A DNA stretch of 58,377 nt from Gammaproteobacteria bacterium (GCA_026707945.1 JAPOVV010000083.1:1-58377), one strand, 5' to 3'. Shown: positions 44,921-54,159, counted from the stretch's first letter. Numbers and translations are program-made. The notes: generated by a model from the sequence alone, not told the origin.

Positions 44921-45373
44921 CCCAAATTGGCTGCGGAGGCTGTTCTAAAACCGGCAGAGCCGACGAAAATTCTCGAATTCCTTTGGTTCTAAAGAAGCTA
45001 GGCAGAGAGGATCTCACAAGCGATATCGTTATCCAGATGGCCGTAGCTCGATGCGTTCTCGAGCTACGCTTAATTAAAGCGAACTGAGATCGCCGGTACG
45101 CACTTTGTACTTCACTTTGGGAATAACTCACTCAATCGCCTTAAGAAACTCGAACTCGACGTCACATACGCTATCGTTTCGCTCAGATTTTCTCCAGATA
45201 CCGAACTTGCAACGCTCTCTGGACACCCATCAAGAATATCGTGACCTATCACTAGTTTCGCCAAGTCTACCGTGTAGCTGATCGTAAAAAACCGGTAACG
45301 GACCATTTTGAAATTTGACGCGCTTTGATCAACCAATAACTCGACTAAACGAAAAGTTCGATACTATAGGGTA
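44921..45373. other. Non-coding stretch before the IS relic
   Basis: Two minus-strand frames (45131-44898 and 45336-45112) exist but have no recognisable product or ribosome-binding site and are probably chance. I see no repeat or RNA gene in this stretch. Confidence 0.35.
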
Positions 45374-45393
45374 TGCGCGCGTTTTGGGGGACA
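45374..45393 (+). repeat. Left terminal inverted repeat of the IS relic
   Basis: Twenty bases starting TGCGCGCG, 33 bp ahead of the orfA ribosome-binding region; 19/20 match with the inverse of 47224-47243. Confidence 0.8.
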
Positions 45394-45426
45394 GTCAAGT
45401 TGGAGAATTAGTATAGGAGTATGCAC

Positions 45427-46081
45427 ATGACTGAACCCCGCAAGAAAGGTGGCCAAGGGCGTCGTTAGAGTGACGCTTTCAAACGTGAAGCGGTGAGTCT
45501 GTTAATGAACACGCAGGCATCCGCGGCAGACGTCAGCGCTGAACTTGGGATTAGCGTTGGGACGCTGTGGCGTTGGCGCAAGGAATTGACGGCAGAGGAG
45601 TCGACGGCGGACGCACCGACGTACGATGAGTTGGACCAGGAAGTGCATCGCCTCAAGACCGAGAACGTTTTAAAAAGGCATCGAGTTACTTCGCCTCGCA
45701 CCAGCCGACCGGTATCCGGTGATCGCGACGCTCGAAAAGACCTACCTGGTGGGGTACATGTGTACGGTACTGGACGAGTCACGTAGCAAGTATTACGCGT
45801 GGCGATAGCGAGGTGGCACGTCGCGCCGCGAACGCGAGGATCGTCGGCTAGGCGTATTGATTCGGTCAATTCATGCGGCGGAATGGGATGGCATCCTTGG
45901 CTACCGGAGCATGCGCGACGTGCTGCGCACCCATCATGGTGAACGGATCGGTACGCGTCGGCTTCGACGCTTGATGAAGGAGAGCTCGTTGTGGGGCGTC
46001 CCGCTTAAGAAGCGGCGTCATCGGCGGCGCCAGATCAACGACGAGGCAGTGCCCGATCTCGTCCGCCGTGACTTCGTTTAA
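45427..46081 (+). pseudogene. IS3-family transposase orfA/orfB remnant
   Basis: ATG 45427 has AGGAG eight bases before it. The product begins MTEPRKKGGQGRR, hits TAG at 45466-45468, and continues in frame as SDAFKREAVSLLMNTQASAA with helix-turn-helix ELGISVGTLWRWRKEL, then a leucine-zipper-like stretch DELDQEVHRLKTENVLK. Beyond an A-run frameshift zone near 45670 there are orfB fragments: RYPVIATLEKTYLVGYM, a TAG after KYYAW, and LGYRSMRDVLRTHHGERIGT with RLMKESSLWGV. It ends at RRDFV, just where the DDE domain should begin. At least two stops and two frame changes make it nonfunctional. Confidence 0.88.
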
Positions 46082-46191
46082 TTTAGATAGTTTTGAGAGG
46101 TTCCCATTAGATTCATGAGTTCAACGAAACGGATGACCAAATATCGTGTAAATGTTCTGCCTAACGTTCGTACTTACTCAATCACCGTCGC

Positions 46192-46622
46192 CTAAAGTAA
46201 TGGGTTATGCACCTTTAGCCCAGGAAACCGGCTAAAGTCTCGGTCAGCACTCCATAACTCAACTACACCATGTACACGACAAATTGCCGCTATTCGCGCG
46301 TCGTAGACCATTGGACCCTCAATGCGACCGTCGATTAAGAAACTGCGTAAATTCTGCCAATATCCGTCGGTTTCAGACAAACATTGCGAGACAGGTGACT
46401 CTAACCAAGCATCGATCTGTTCTATTGCGTTAGCGTCGTAGATGCTGGTTTGTAGACGCGAGGATGGGTAACGATCGCGAAAAACTCTGAAAGACAATGC
46501 CAAGGGAGGCCCCAGGACACATTTCCATTGGCAAGCTCAGCAATGCAATTTTTCGCTCGATCGTGCCATTCTGCGTCAGCACGATGGGCATAGACCAAAA
46601 TATTAGTGTCAACGGCAATCAC
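46192..46622 (-). pseudogene. vapC: VapC-type PIN-domain toxin with a frameshift
   Basis: GTG 46622 overlaps the vapB stop as GTGA. The first part reads VIAVDTNILVYAHRADAEWH (PIN first acidic motif DTN) and ends at a stop after HPRVYKPAST. The rest of the toxin continues in the -1 frame as DANAIEQIDAWLESP through YDARIAAICRVHGV and ELWSADRDFSRFPGLKV, carrying the later acidic residues (YDA and DRDF). The break lies near 46440; one base appears to be missing and there is no homopolymer there. As given, the toxin is split and probably inactive. Confidence 0.83.
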
Positions 46623-46864
46623 AAACCTCTGCCTTCGTAGATAAGCGATCGAATCTCTCCCCAATCTTTACCTTTCAATTCGGGGTTGAGTCCGTCACCA
46701 TTCACACTAGCATCCCTTAGCACGAATTTCGCCTTCGATTGATCGGCTCGCATCGCGAGCCGTAAGCCTCGCTCGACCAAAGCCCGAAAGGTGATCTTCT
46801 GTTCCGACGCATGTGCTTTCGCAGAACGCATCAATTCATCGGACAGCTCCACGGTCGTTTTCAA
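46619..46864 (-). CDS. vapB: VapB-type antitoxin
   Basis: A roughly 81-residue antitoxin: KTTVELSDELMRSAKAHASEQ, then ITFRALVERGLRLAM is the ribbon-helix-helix DNA-binding part, and the C-terminal segment DGLNPELKGKDWGEIRSLIYEGRG wraps the toxin. TTG 46864 has GGGGA upstream at a suitable distance; TTG 46882 extends the frame by six codons. It overlaps the vapC start by 4 bp. It is intact while its toxin is frameshifted. Confidence 0.82.
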   Translation of the reverse strand: MKTTVELSDELMRSAKAHASEQKITFRALVERGLRLAMRADQSKAKFVLRDASVNGDGLNPELKGKDWGEIRSLIYEGRGL

Positions 46865-47000
46865 TATGGGTCCCCATATCAATCAATATAGTCCTGCATA
46901 TTCTAAAGCAATTCCTTACCGCTTGCTTGAAATTAAGGGGACTTATAACCTTGACTACTCAGGGGCGTCATAGGTTCATTTTGACGGATCATCGGATAAC

Positions 47001-47129
47001 CTAACGGTTCAACCCTCCCGTTTCCTGAATCGAACGATTCAGTCCGGCATTCTGCTTGACCCGCTTGTCGGGTCGGTCGACGATGCCCTTGGCCGATCTG
47101 CTCATACGCTTGACCGGCAGCGCCGCCAT
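47001..47129 (-). pseudogene. Fragment of TnpB (IS200/IS605-type accessory nuclease)
   Basis: The minus-strand frame reads KRMSRSAKGIVDRPDKRVKQ and then NAGLNRSIQETG before a TAG. This closely follows the central TnpB/IS605 OrfB pattern RSAKGTVExPGxNVxQKxGLNRSI located between RuvC motifs. Only about 43 codons remain, with no nuclease core, so this is debris inside the IS3 relic. Confidence 0.75.
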
Positions 47130-47223
47130 CGTCTAGACCCGATTCACTTGCACGAATGAGTATATCTTGAGAAAATCAGGATTTTCTGCCAGACACTAGA
47201 TGGTTTTGAGAGGTCCCCTTAAG

Positions 47224-47243
47224 TGTCCCCAAAAACGCGCGCA
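47224..47243 (-). repeat. Right terminal inverted repeat of the IS relic
   Basis: Inverse of the left end with one mismatch. It directly follows a TCCCCTTAAG segment, and the sequence TTAAGGGGAC at 46933-46942 is the exact inverse of 47213-47222, hinting at nested ends of a second element. Confidence 0.8.
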
Positions 47244-48055
47244 GTCCCATTCGTAAAACGGTATTGATAGGATCCTAGTCTGCGCGCTACAAGACTACAG
47301 CTATGTGGACCAAGCGCATCCATGATCAACTTCAGTACTTAGACGGTATGTTGTGAACTTCGAATCTCTGTGATCTGGCCTCATCACTCTTGCTATTTGG
47401 AGATCGCGTAGATTCGGCCGACCTTCGAATCCAAAGTTTTCAGGAAAACGCTGTGGAGTCGTTTTTACACCTTGTCCTCAACGCAGCTAAGCGTGGCGAT
47501 ATTCTTGTAACAATATAGTCTTATATACATACCGTCCACTCATTTCAGATGAGCCGTTAAACCGTTCTCAACCGTCAACACACTAAAACTACCCAGCAGC
47601 GACAGTGAACGAACTCGACGAAATCAATGGATCACTATTTAAACTAAAGACCACCCTTGTAAGCAGTAGCAACACTGAAAAAGCATTGATAAAACTCATC
47701 GAGCTATAGAGGATGATTATTGGATGCCTGCAAGAGATTAGATGGTCGCTTCAAATCAATGAAGGCTTGCGAGATTCAGTTATCGGTCCCCGGGCTAGAA
47801 GCGGGGTCGAGTTCATTGCGGCATTAAATGAACCAGATTTACTTTAGTCATCACTAAGAGTTAACTCGTTTAGCAGTCCAACTGGTCGATTCAAAAGGAT
47901 TGACGACTGAGCTAAGACGATGCCGAGTTCGATCCATTTACTAATGCGTTTTGGGCGTAGGTTCCTTCCGACTAATCTTGTTCTGATGCTTCACCTATCA
48001 CTTCCGAACCTGATTAGCGCCCTCACGACATCCAATCTACTCACGATTCCATCAC
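47244..48055. other. Gene-poor stretch between IS relic and AbiE pair
   Basis: No intact gene is supported. Short plus-strand frames occur: a frame ending near 47518 with FQENAVESFLHLVLNAAKRG, which looks protein-like but lacks a start; a GTG-started 34-codon frame at 47604; and an ATG-started 44-codon frame at about 47712. They may be remains of one decayed gene. Composition is more AT-rich than the flanking conserved genes. Confidence 0.4.
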
Positions 48056-48970
48056 TCACCGAAGCAAGTCTACAAGCGCTTCTCTCTGTGATGCATGCTT
48101 GTGCGGATTCTCGGTCTTCAAGCGTTGAAGATTTTGTACCTTCCACTTTACCGCCGGTAGCTCATTCGCACCAACGATATCAATTAGCTTGAAATCGGGT
48201 TCAGCATCGTGTAACGATAGGAGGAACCTTGCACTGTCACCCATCAATCTGCTGCGGATGTCAGTGAGCAATCGTGCTTGTGTTTTCATGAGCGTTTCTT
48301 TTGGGACGGAATTTTCAGTCATACCAGCAAATTCAGTGTCGATTTGTGAGTCTGCAATGCTCGTGTTGGGTGCAAGTACCTCATGCATTGGTCTACGAGA
48401 GCCAGCTAGATAGACAAGAAACATGCTGAATAGATTGTCAGTTAATCCTTCATTGTCGTACAGTATTTTGACATCGAAGAGATCACGTGGATGTTGACGA
48501 TCTAACGCAGCGACGATTTTTCCAGCATACACTTCCTCGAACATGACGACGTTCGCCTCAGCAAACCCGAATTCCTTGATTACCGATTCGGCAACCGCCA
48601 TTCTTACCGGAGGATTTATCGTACCGCGTAATACAGGCGATGTTTCGATTTTTATTCTGACTCGTTGATTCCGCACCAAGACGCGCGTACGTGTTCCTTC
48701 TCGAGATACATTTCGTTCTGGAACTAATTCCGGATTGCGCCACGCCAACGTCCTGATGATGCGATCAAGGGCGGAGTCTATCTCCTTCAGCGATGTTTCC
48801 CGATTGTGCACCGGCAAATAAGTGAGATCGATATCGACGGATAGACGCGGCATGTCTCTGTAAAAAAGGTTAATCGCCGTCCCTCCTTTTAAAGCAAATA
48901 CCTCCTCAGCGGAGATGGAGGGAAGGACACTCAGCAACAGACTAATCTGCTCGATGTACGCATTACGCAT
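48056..48970 (-). CDS. abiEii: AbiEii/AbiGii nucleotidyltransferase toxin (type IV toxin-antitoxin)
   Basis: A 304-residue toxin of the DUF1814 nucleotidyltransferase family. Motif I, LKGGTAINLF, spans residues 27-36, and the metal-binding acidic motif SVDIDLTYLP is at 44-53. Downstream is the conserved EEVYAGKIVAALDRQHPRD. Such enzymes add nucleotides to tRNA or other targets, arresting growth and aborting phage infection (family knowledge). It starts at ATG 48970, one base after the AbiEi gene, and the two form an operon. Confidence 0.92.
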   Translation of the reverse strand: MRNAYIEQISLLLSVLPSISAEEVFALKGGTAINLFYRDMPRLSVDIDLTYLPVHNRETSLKEIDSALDRIIRTLAWRNPELVPERNVSREGTRTRVLVRNQRVRIKIETSPVLRGTINPPVRMAVAESVIKEFGFAEANVVMFEEVYAGKIVAALDRQHPRDLFDVKILYDNEGLTDNLFSMFLVYLAGSRRPMHEVLAPNTSIADSQIDTEFAGMTENSVPKETLMKTQARLLTDIRSRLMGDSARFLLSLHDAEPDFKLIDIVGANELPAVKWKVQNLQRLKTENPHKHASQREALVDLLR

Positions 48971-48971
48971 C

Positions 48972-49811
48972 TTATTCTGTCAATCCACTTTCGACTACGA
49001 CGAATTCAGGCGGGACATATATCCTGTAGACTGGATGAATTCTTCCGCCTTCCACTAGTGCACGTGGTCCAGACCCAAAATCGATCCTAGATTTATCTAG
49101 ATAGTTCATCCAAGCATGAGAGTGCTTCTCAGCAAACACGAAGAAAAGTCGCCTCACTTTGACACTCTGACACGATGCTAGCAACATCGTGAGCAGGTTC
49201 GGTCGAAGCGTCGTTAGAGCATTGAATACACTGTCCAAGCGTTCGAAGTCAGCAGCTGTACGGATGACGTCAAGCGCTTCCAGAATTGCGCGTTCGGGGC
49301 ACGATGCGACTATTGGCCAATGCCACACACTGACGCCCCGTTCGTTGCGTCCTACATCATGATCAGATTCATCGATACCCACTCGATAATCACCGAACAA
49401 AGTTCTTCGGTGAACTTGAATATTCGTCCGTAAAGGTAAACGACTTACCCATATCGGTACGGATCCGTAAAAATGAACTTGAGGACGACCTCCGAAGTAG
49501 AGATAGTGGTTTAGTCCTGCGAGATCGAGCGCACTCTCTCCACCAAGATGTACATCGTGGCCGAGCAATCTTTGCAGCGACAGAATTACGCTTTCCCAAG
49601 AAACCAAAGTGCTGTCTTGTATACCCATCGGTAGAGGACGCCGGTAAACTCCGCGGATGACACGTTCCAGCCATCCTCGTGAAACATATCGGTGGATGGA
49701 TTTTGGATCAACTCCTTGCGCCCTCAACCATGCAGTGTCGACCAAGAATCCTGGTGGAACCTTATCTAAAACTGGTTTTAGACGTTTAGTTCTTAAATGG
49801 CTATTAGCCAT
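48972..49811 (-). CDS. abiEi: AbiEi-type antitoxin and transcriptional repressor
   Basis: A 279-residue antitoxin with an N-terminal winged helix (PPGFLVDTAWLRAQGVDPKS, then IHRYVSRGWLERVIRGVYRRP) and a C-terminal domain. In this family the N-terminal domain represses the operon by binding inverted repeats at the promoter, and the C-terminal part counters the toxin without stable binding. Two matching palindromes lie at and just ahead of its start codon. ATG 49811 begins the winged-helix part directly. Confidence 0.89.
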   Translation of the reverse strand: MANSHLRTKRLKPVLDKVPPGFLVDTAWLRAQGVDPKSIHRYVSRGWLERVIRGVYRRPLPMGIQDSTLVSWESVILSLQRLLGHDVHLGGESALDLAGLNHYLYFGGRPQVHFYGSVPIWVSRLPLRTNIQVHRRTLFGDYRVGIDESDHDVGRNERGVSVWHWPIVASCPERAILEALDVIRTAADFERLDSVFNALTTLRPNLLTMLLASCQSVKVRRLFFVFAEKHSHAWMNYLDKSRIDFGSGPRALVEGGRIHPVYRIYVPPEFVVVESGLTE

Positions 49812-49884
49812 GAAAAATACGAAACTTCAAAATTCACGACGCGATTAATTTTAGAATAATTTAAAAAAGATGGCTAATTGCCAT
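49797..49884 (-). promoter_or_regulatory. Two ATGGC-N5-GCCAT palindromes, candidate AbiEi operators
   Basis: ATGGCTATTAGCCAT at 49797-49811 (covering the abiEi start codon) and ATGGCTAATTGCCAT at 49870-49884 share the same five-base arms and 73-bp spacing, about seven turns of DNA, so they lie on nearly the same face. The DNA between is AT-rich and should contain the promoter. AbiEi proteins are known to bind paired inverted repeats and autorepress. Confidence 0.68.
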
Positions 49885-49920
49885 TTAAACACAAGCTATT
49901 TAAAAGATCGTTAGCTTTGG

Positions 49921-50178
49921 TTAGGTAGCCGACTTGTAAGACTCGATCTCCTTTGCCCAATCTGCGCCCTCTTTTGCCGCTACTTTAATTCGCCTAAATA
50001 GCTCTGCCATGTATTTGTCTCTTGTCGTACGCCATTTTTCATTCGCCGACTCTACTGTCGCCTGCATCAACGCTTCGAGTTCATCGTCCGTTGGCTCACG
50101 CGTAATATCGAGTAAATCTACTTTCGGTATTTTGACTTGAGACGTCCCTACCTCCGTGAATTTGATTTTAGGCAACAT
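49921..50178 (-). CDS. Small uncharacterised protein trailing the peptide-transporter operon
   Basis: An 85-residue predicted soluble helical protein: acidic DITREPTDDELEALMQATVE then a Lys/Arg-rich helix KYMAELFRRIKVAAKEGADW. ATG 50178 overlaps the last codons of the upstream ATPase gene in another frame. I do not recognise the family. It could be an antitoxin-like or regulatory protein, which is only a guess from size and charge. An upstream extension of the frame to 50358 runs antisense-free through the ATPase gene and is not protein-like. Confidence 0.5.
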   Translation of the reverse strand: MLPKIKFTEVGTSQVKIPKVDLLDITREPTDDELEALMQATVESANEKWRTTRDKYMAELFRRIKVAAKEGADWAKEIESYKSAT

Positions 50179-51181
50179 TTTCGGGCAAAGCGCTTTTATC
50201 GGTACTAATCTGTTCCCAATGGTGACAGGCGATGGAAGCACCAACTTCGATCCGTTCTCGCGCCGGTTTCTGGTTGATGCAAACCGAGGTCGCGTATGCA
50301 CACCTTGTATGAAACCGGCAACCCGTTGGTGGCGTGATAGGCGATGGTACGTCGCCACTCAGAATGACCCGATCTCGACTAGCCGTCGGATCCGGGATCG
50401 GTATCGCAGATAGAAGTGCCTGCGTATAGGGGTGTTTTGGCGCGTCGTAGATTTGCTGCGCGTCTTCGGTTTCGACGATTTCACCGAGATACATCACCGC
50501 GACGCGGTCGGAAATGTGTTTTACGACAGCCAAATCATGCGCGATAAAAATCAGAGCGAGGTTCATCTCCCGCTGTAGGTCCAGCAGCAGGTTGATCACC
50601 TGCGACTGCACTGAAACATCCAACGCCGAAACGGCTTCATCGCACACGATCAACTTCGGTTCAAGCGCGATCGCCCGTGCGATACCGATCCGCTGCCGCT
50701 GACCACCTGAAAATTCATGGGGGAAGCGATTCGCTGCCGATGGATCTAAGCCAACACGTTCGAGAAGGTGCGCAACGCGCTGTTGCCGTTCCTCTGGCGT
50801 ACCAACTTTGTGAATGACAAACGGTTCGGCGAGGATCTTGCCGACGGTATGCCGCGCGTTAAGCGATTCGAAAGGATCCTGAAAAATGATCTGAATATCT
50901 CTTCGCAGACTCCGCAACCGCTTGCGATCCATCTGCGTGATGTCTTCGCCTTCGAAGAACACTGATCCCGCTGTAGGTTCATGCAGCCGCAGTAACGCTT
51001 TACCCACGGTGCTCTTGCCGCAGCCAGACTCGCCGACGAGACCGAGCGTCTCACCACGGCGAACTTCGAACGACACATCGTCGACGGCGTGAACGTGCCC
51101 GACCGTACGAAGGAAGAGACCGCCACGTATCGGAAAGTGCTTCGTCAGTTGCTCGACGCGGAGCAAGGGTGTGTCATTCAT
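50168..51181 (-). CDS. Peptide ABC transporter ATPase, OppF-type
   Basis: A 337-residue ATPase for peptide uptake. Walker A GESGCGKS is at residues 50-57, the signature [17 protein letters not shown] is around 160, and Walker B is [14 protein letters not shown], with Ala where most OppF proteins have Pro. The C-terminal oligopeptide domain has GCRFHTRC with the paired cysteines. The start overlaps the OppD-type stop as ATGA. It is the last gene of the transporter operon. Confidence 0.9.
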   Translation of the reverse strand: MNDTPLLRVEQLTKHFPIRGGLFLRTVGHVHAVDDVSFEVRRGETLGLVGESGCGKSTVGKALLRLHEPTAGSVFFEGEDITQMDRKRLRSLRRDIQIIFQDPFESLNARHTVGKILAEPFVIHKVGTPEERQQRVAHLLERVGLDPSAANRFPHEFSGGQRQRIGIARAIALEPKLIVCDEAVSALDVSVQSQVINLLLDLQREMNLALIFIAHDLAVVKHISDRVAVMYLGEIVETEDAQQIYDAPKHPYTQALLSAIPIPDPTASRDRVILSGDVPSPITPPTGCRFHTRCAYATSVCINQKPARERIEVGASIACHHWEQISTDKSALPENVA

Positions 51182-52176
51182 GCGGATACTGCGACATTCT
51201 GATCAAGTTCGCGCCATCGTAAACACGAGACGTTACGACCTTCCGACACTTGCTCTAGTGTTGGTTTGCTGATGGAGCATTGGTCCTGCGCAAACTCACA
51301 CCGATTGCTGAAACGACAACCGACGGGCAACTCGCTGATGCTTGGTACCACACCAGGAATCGTCGGCAAGACTGATTTAGACTCACTCTCTAACCGTGGG
51401 ATGGATGACAACAGCCCCTTCGTGTACGGATGCAGCGGTGAGCCAAAAAGCGTTTCAACCGACGCCTCTTCAGCGACGCGTCCTGCATACATGACCACCA
51501 CCCGCGACGCCAATTCCGCAATGACACCTAAATCATGCGTGATGAAGATGATGGACATCCCGTGCTCCGCTTGTAGATCGCGAAGCAGTTCAAGAATCTG
51601 CGCTTGAATGGTGACGTCGAGTGCGGTCGTAGGTTCGTCCGCGATGAGAATGCGCGGTGTGCTCGAGAGCGCCATCGCGATCATGACCCGTTGACGCATC
51701 CCGCCGGAGAGCTGGTGCGGATATTCGTCGAGCCGGCGTTCCGCAGCGGGAATGCCAACATGATCCATCAATCGCAATGACTCCTGACGAATCTCTGCTT
51801 GTGATGCTTCAGGATGGTGAAGTCGATAGGACTCGCCGAGCTGCTTGCCAACCCGATGCACCGGGTTCAGGGCAGTCATAGGCTCTTGAAAGATCATCGC
51901 GATTTGGTCGCCGCGTACGCGGCTCAGCTCTTCGGATGTCAGTTGCGTTAGATCATGCCCCTGAAACCGAATCGCGCCACCCGTGATCCGACCTGCGGGT
52001 TTCGGGAGTAAACCCATCACCGCTAATGCCGTCACGCTTTTGCCGCAACCGGATTCACCCACGACACCGAGCGTCTCACCTTCTTCGAGGTCGATGTTCA
52101 CCTCATCGATGACATCGACGACCCCTTCGTCGGTCTCGAACGAGATCGCTAAGTCTTCGATTGAGAGCAGAGGCAT
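51178..52176 (-). CDS. Peptide ABC transporter ATPase, OppD-type
   Basis: A 332-residue ATPase. Walker A GESGCGKS is at residues 40-47, the signature LSGGMRQRVMIAMAL is downstream, and Walker B LIADEPTTALDVT is standard. A C-terminal GCRFSNRCEFAQDQC forms the oligopeptide/dipeptide domain. It pairs with the OppF-type protein to power import. It starts seven bases after the solute-binding protein gene. In E. coli YejF these two ATPases are fused in one chain. Confidence 0.91.
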   Translation of the reverse strand: MPLLSIEDLAISFETDEGVVDVIDEVNIDLEEGETLGVVGESGCGKSVTALAVMGLLPKPAGRITGGAIRFQGHDLTQLTSEELSRVRGDQIAMIFQEPMTALNPVHRVGKQLGESYRLHHPEASQAEIRQESLRLMDHVGIPAAERRLDEYPHQLSGGMRQRVMIAMALSSTPRILIADEPTTALDVTIQAQILELLRDLQAEHGMSIIFITHDLGVIAELASRVVVMYAGRVAEEASVETLFGSPLHPYTKGLLSSIPRLESESKSVLPTIPGVVPSISELPVGCRFSNRCEFAQDQCSISKPTLEQVSEGRNVSCLRWRELDQNVAVSA

Positions 52177-52183
52177 CGCGGCG

Positions 52184-54136
52184 CTACGTTCGATAGTCGT
52201 GTTGGAGGATGGTCACGGCGCCGAATGAATCACCATTTCGTTTCGCCTCAAGCGTCTCCTCTTTAATGTCAGGATCGATCCAAAACAGTCCGCCGCTGCT
52301 GAAGATGCCAGCCGAATTAGCTTGCGAATTGAAGATGCTGCCCGATGTTGGCGTACCTACGGATTGAGGAACACGGATCCATCGCCACGCCGCTTCGCGC
52401 GTATATGGGACCTGAAATGACGGTACCATGACACCGGAATCGTGGACCATCTGTTCAAGACGGTGAGCTAGTTCGATACGTTCGGCCAGCTCCGCCGACC
52501 CCCGGAATTTCATGATCAACTCGTCCATCACTGGATCGGCCCAGGCCGTTACGTTGTTCGTTTGGGTGCGCTTTGCGTTGTCAGAGTGAAAGTGCTCCCA
52601 ATACCGCGGCGAGAGCCCTTGACTGGCCCACCCGCCCCAGGAGATCTGATGCTTCTTCTCTTGTTGTTTCTTAAATGCAGCCGACGCATCCAGCAGTTGC
52701 AGCTCAAGTTCGAGGCCTGCCTTTTTCGCTTCTTCCTTCAGAATGACCAACCGGTCTGTGTGATGCGGCTGGCCGTAGCTCACGGTGAACGACAGTCGTT
52801 GGCCATCTCGAACCAGAATTCCCGTCTCGTCGCGCTCGGTAAAACCAGCACGTTCGAAATACTCCGCAGCTTTGTCTAGGTCGTACGTACGCGGCTTAAT
52901 CGTGGTATTGTCGTAGGCACCGAACCCAAGTTGAAACGTCGGTAATCGTTCGTAGTCACCGCGCAGGATCGTGTCGATCACCCTTTCGAAATTTAGTGCA
53001 TGCGCGATGCCGTACCGAACGTCCTGTTCTTCCAGCATCGGCTGATTGGTATTCATGAACATGCCGGAAGACGGCTGCGGTAACTGGTTGTAGAGCCAGA
53101 ACTTGCGGATGTAGCCATTATCGAACTCCTCGCCCTGTGCTTTTTCATGCCAGAAATCGGGCAGCACCAGCCCGAACGTGTCCAGTTCCGCTTTGAGGAA
53201 GTGCTGCCACGCGGTATTAATATCCCGGATAACTTTGACCCGCACGCGCTTCGGATTAAAACGATTTCGATAGAAGCGTTCGTCGTTTGCCCACCAGTTT
53301 TCCGTTCGCTCAAGGTCGATGTACTTGCCTTTACTGACCTCACCTACGTGGTACGGTCCCGTGGTCGGTTCTGGGCTCCAGTTGTACTGCTCAACCCATT
53401 TGTTTGACATGACATGGAAATGTCGCGGTTTCGGTCCAAAGCCGTAGTTGTAGTGCATCTCGTCCATCGGTTTCGAATCGGCACCTTGCACCCCGTACGT
53501 GTATTCGTCGTAAGCCTTGACGTCGCGTATGCGATCGGTGTAGTAGTTGTTGTACCAAGGCGCGACTATTTCCTTGCTGCGCATGAACTGCACCGCAAAT
53601 ACGAAGTCGTCGGACGTGACGGGCTCCCCGTCCGACCATCGTGCCTTCGGATTGATTCGATAGAAAATTGAACGACCATCGTCGCCAAACGCCCAATGTG
53701 TCGCGATCGAAGGCATCGCGCGTCGCGTATACGGATGAAACGCCACGGGTCCAAATTGGTTGTAGCGCAGAAAACCAGCAAACGCACCATTCGAATCGGG
53801 ACCCACTAGACGCAGGGTTAATGGAAAGGCCTGCATCGAGGCTCGGAAAGTCCCTCCTTGAATAGCATCCGTTGATGCGAATTCGGGATCGCTGTCGTTC
53901 GTGAGCCATTCCAAATCTTGCGGAATTTCGTCCGGTAGTCCATCGCCCTCTGCTACGGCGATGGGCGGGAGCTCCACGACCTCGATCGCGTCGTCGGCTT
54001 CCGACGTCTCGCCGTCTTCCGTATCCATCGCGTCCTCAACTTGCCCGCAGCCACCTACGAACAGGACAAACACAACGAAAAAGAACGCGAAACGCCGACC
54101 GACATCACGCATCAAAGAATGTTCAATAGATTTCAT
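52184..54136 (-). CDS. Peptide-binding lipoprotein, family 5 (YejA-like)
   Basis: A 650-residue binding protein that captures peptides in the periplasm. The N-terminus has a basic region, hydrophobic FAFFFVVFVLFVG and a lipobox ending VGGC, then a long acidic linker. The SBP_bac_5 fold begins near residue 70 with FRASMQAFPLTLRLVGPDSN, and KARWSDGEPVTSDDFVFAVQ is the family motif. ATG 54136 has AAAGGA a few bases upstream. A further in-frame ATG 54163 overlaps the previous stop as ATGA and is the alternative. Length and neighbours fit the YejA/microcin C-type class. Confidence 0.88.
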   Translation of the reverse strand: MKSIEHSLMRDVGRRFAFFFVVFVLFVGGCGQVEDAMDTEDGETSEADDAIEVVELPPIAVAEGDGLPDEIPQDLEWLTNDSDPEFASTDAIQGGTFRASMQAFPLTLRLVGPDSNGAFAGFLRYNQFGPVAFHPYTRRAMPSIATHWAFGDDGRSIFYRINPKARWSDGEPVTSDDFVFAVQFMRSKEIVAPWYNNYYTDRIRDVKAYDEYTYGVQGADSKPMDEMHYNYGFGPKPRHFHVMSNKWVEQYNWSPEPTTGPYHVGEVSKGKYIDLERTENWWANDERFYRNRFNPKRVRVKVIRDINTAWQHFLKAELDTFGLVLPDFWHEKAQGEEFDNGYIRKFWLYNQLPQPSSGMFMNTNQPMLEEQDVRYGIAHALNFERVIDTILRGDYERLPTFQLGFGAYDNTTIKPRTYDLDKAAEYFERAGFTERDETGILVRDGQRLSFTVSYGQPHHTDRLVILKEEAKKAGLELELQLLDASAAFKKQQEKKHQISWGGWASQGLSPRYWEHFHSDNAKRTQTNNVTAWADPVMDELIMKFRGSAELAERIELAHRLEQMVHDSGVMVPSFQVPYTREAAWRWIRVPQSVGTPTSGSIFNSQANSAGIFSSGGLFWIDPDIKEETLEAKRNGDSFGAVTILQHDYRT

Positions 54137-54159
54137 CAGGGGTCCTTTCCAGTTGAGGG

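Larger units (their letters stand above)
45374..47243. mobile_element. IS3-family relic with terminal inverted repeats enclosing vapBC and a TnpB scrap
   Basis: The 20-bp sequence TGCGCGCGTTTTGGGGGACA at 45374-45393 is matched, inverted, by 47224-47243 with 19 of 20 bases identical. Both ends start TG as IS3-family ends do. Just inside the left end lie broken orfA/orfB remnants. The DDE catalytic core is missing, and the space holds vapBC (minus strand) and a fragment of an IS200/IS605-type tnpB. A subterminal sequence at 47197-47218 has a 20/22 direct copy at 46084-46105, exactly where orfB breaks off. No clear target duplication is visible at the outer edges. The element looks immobile. Confidence 0.7.

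Noticed and set aside
45465-45869. Minus-strand frame of 134 codons across the IS relic
   Set aside because: Antisense to recognisable IS3 orfA/orfB remnants and has no motif of its own.
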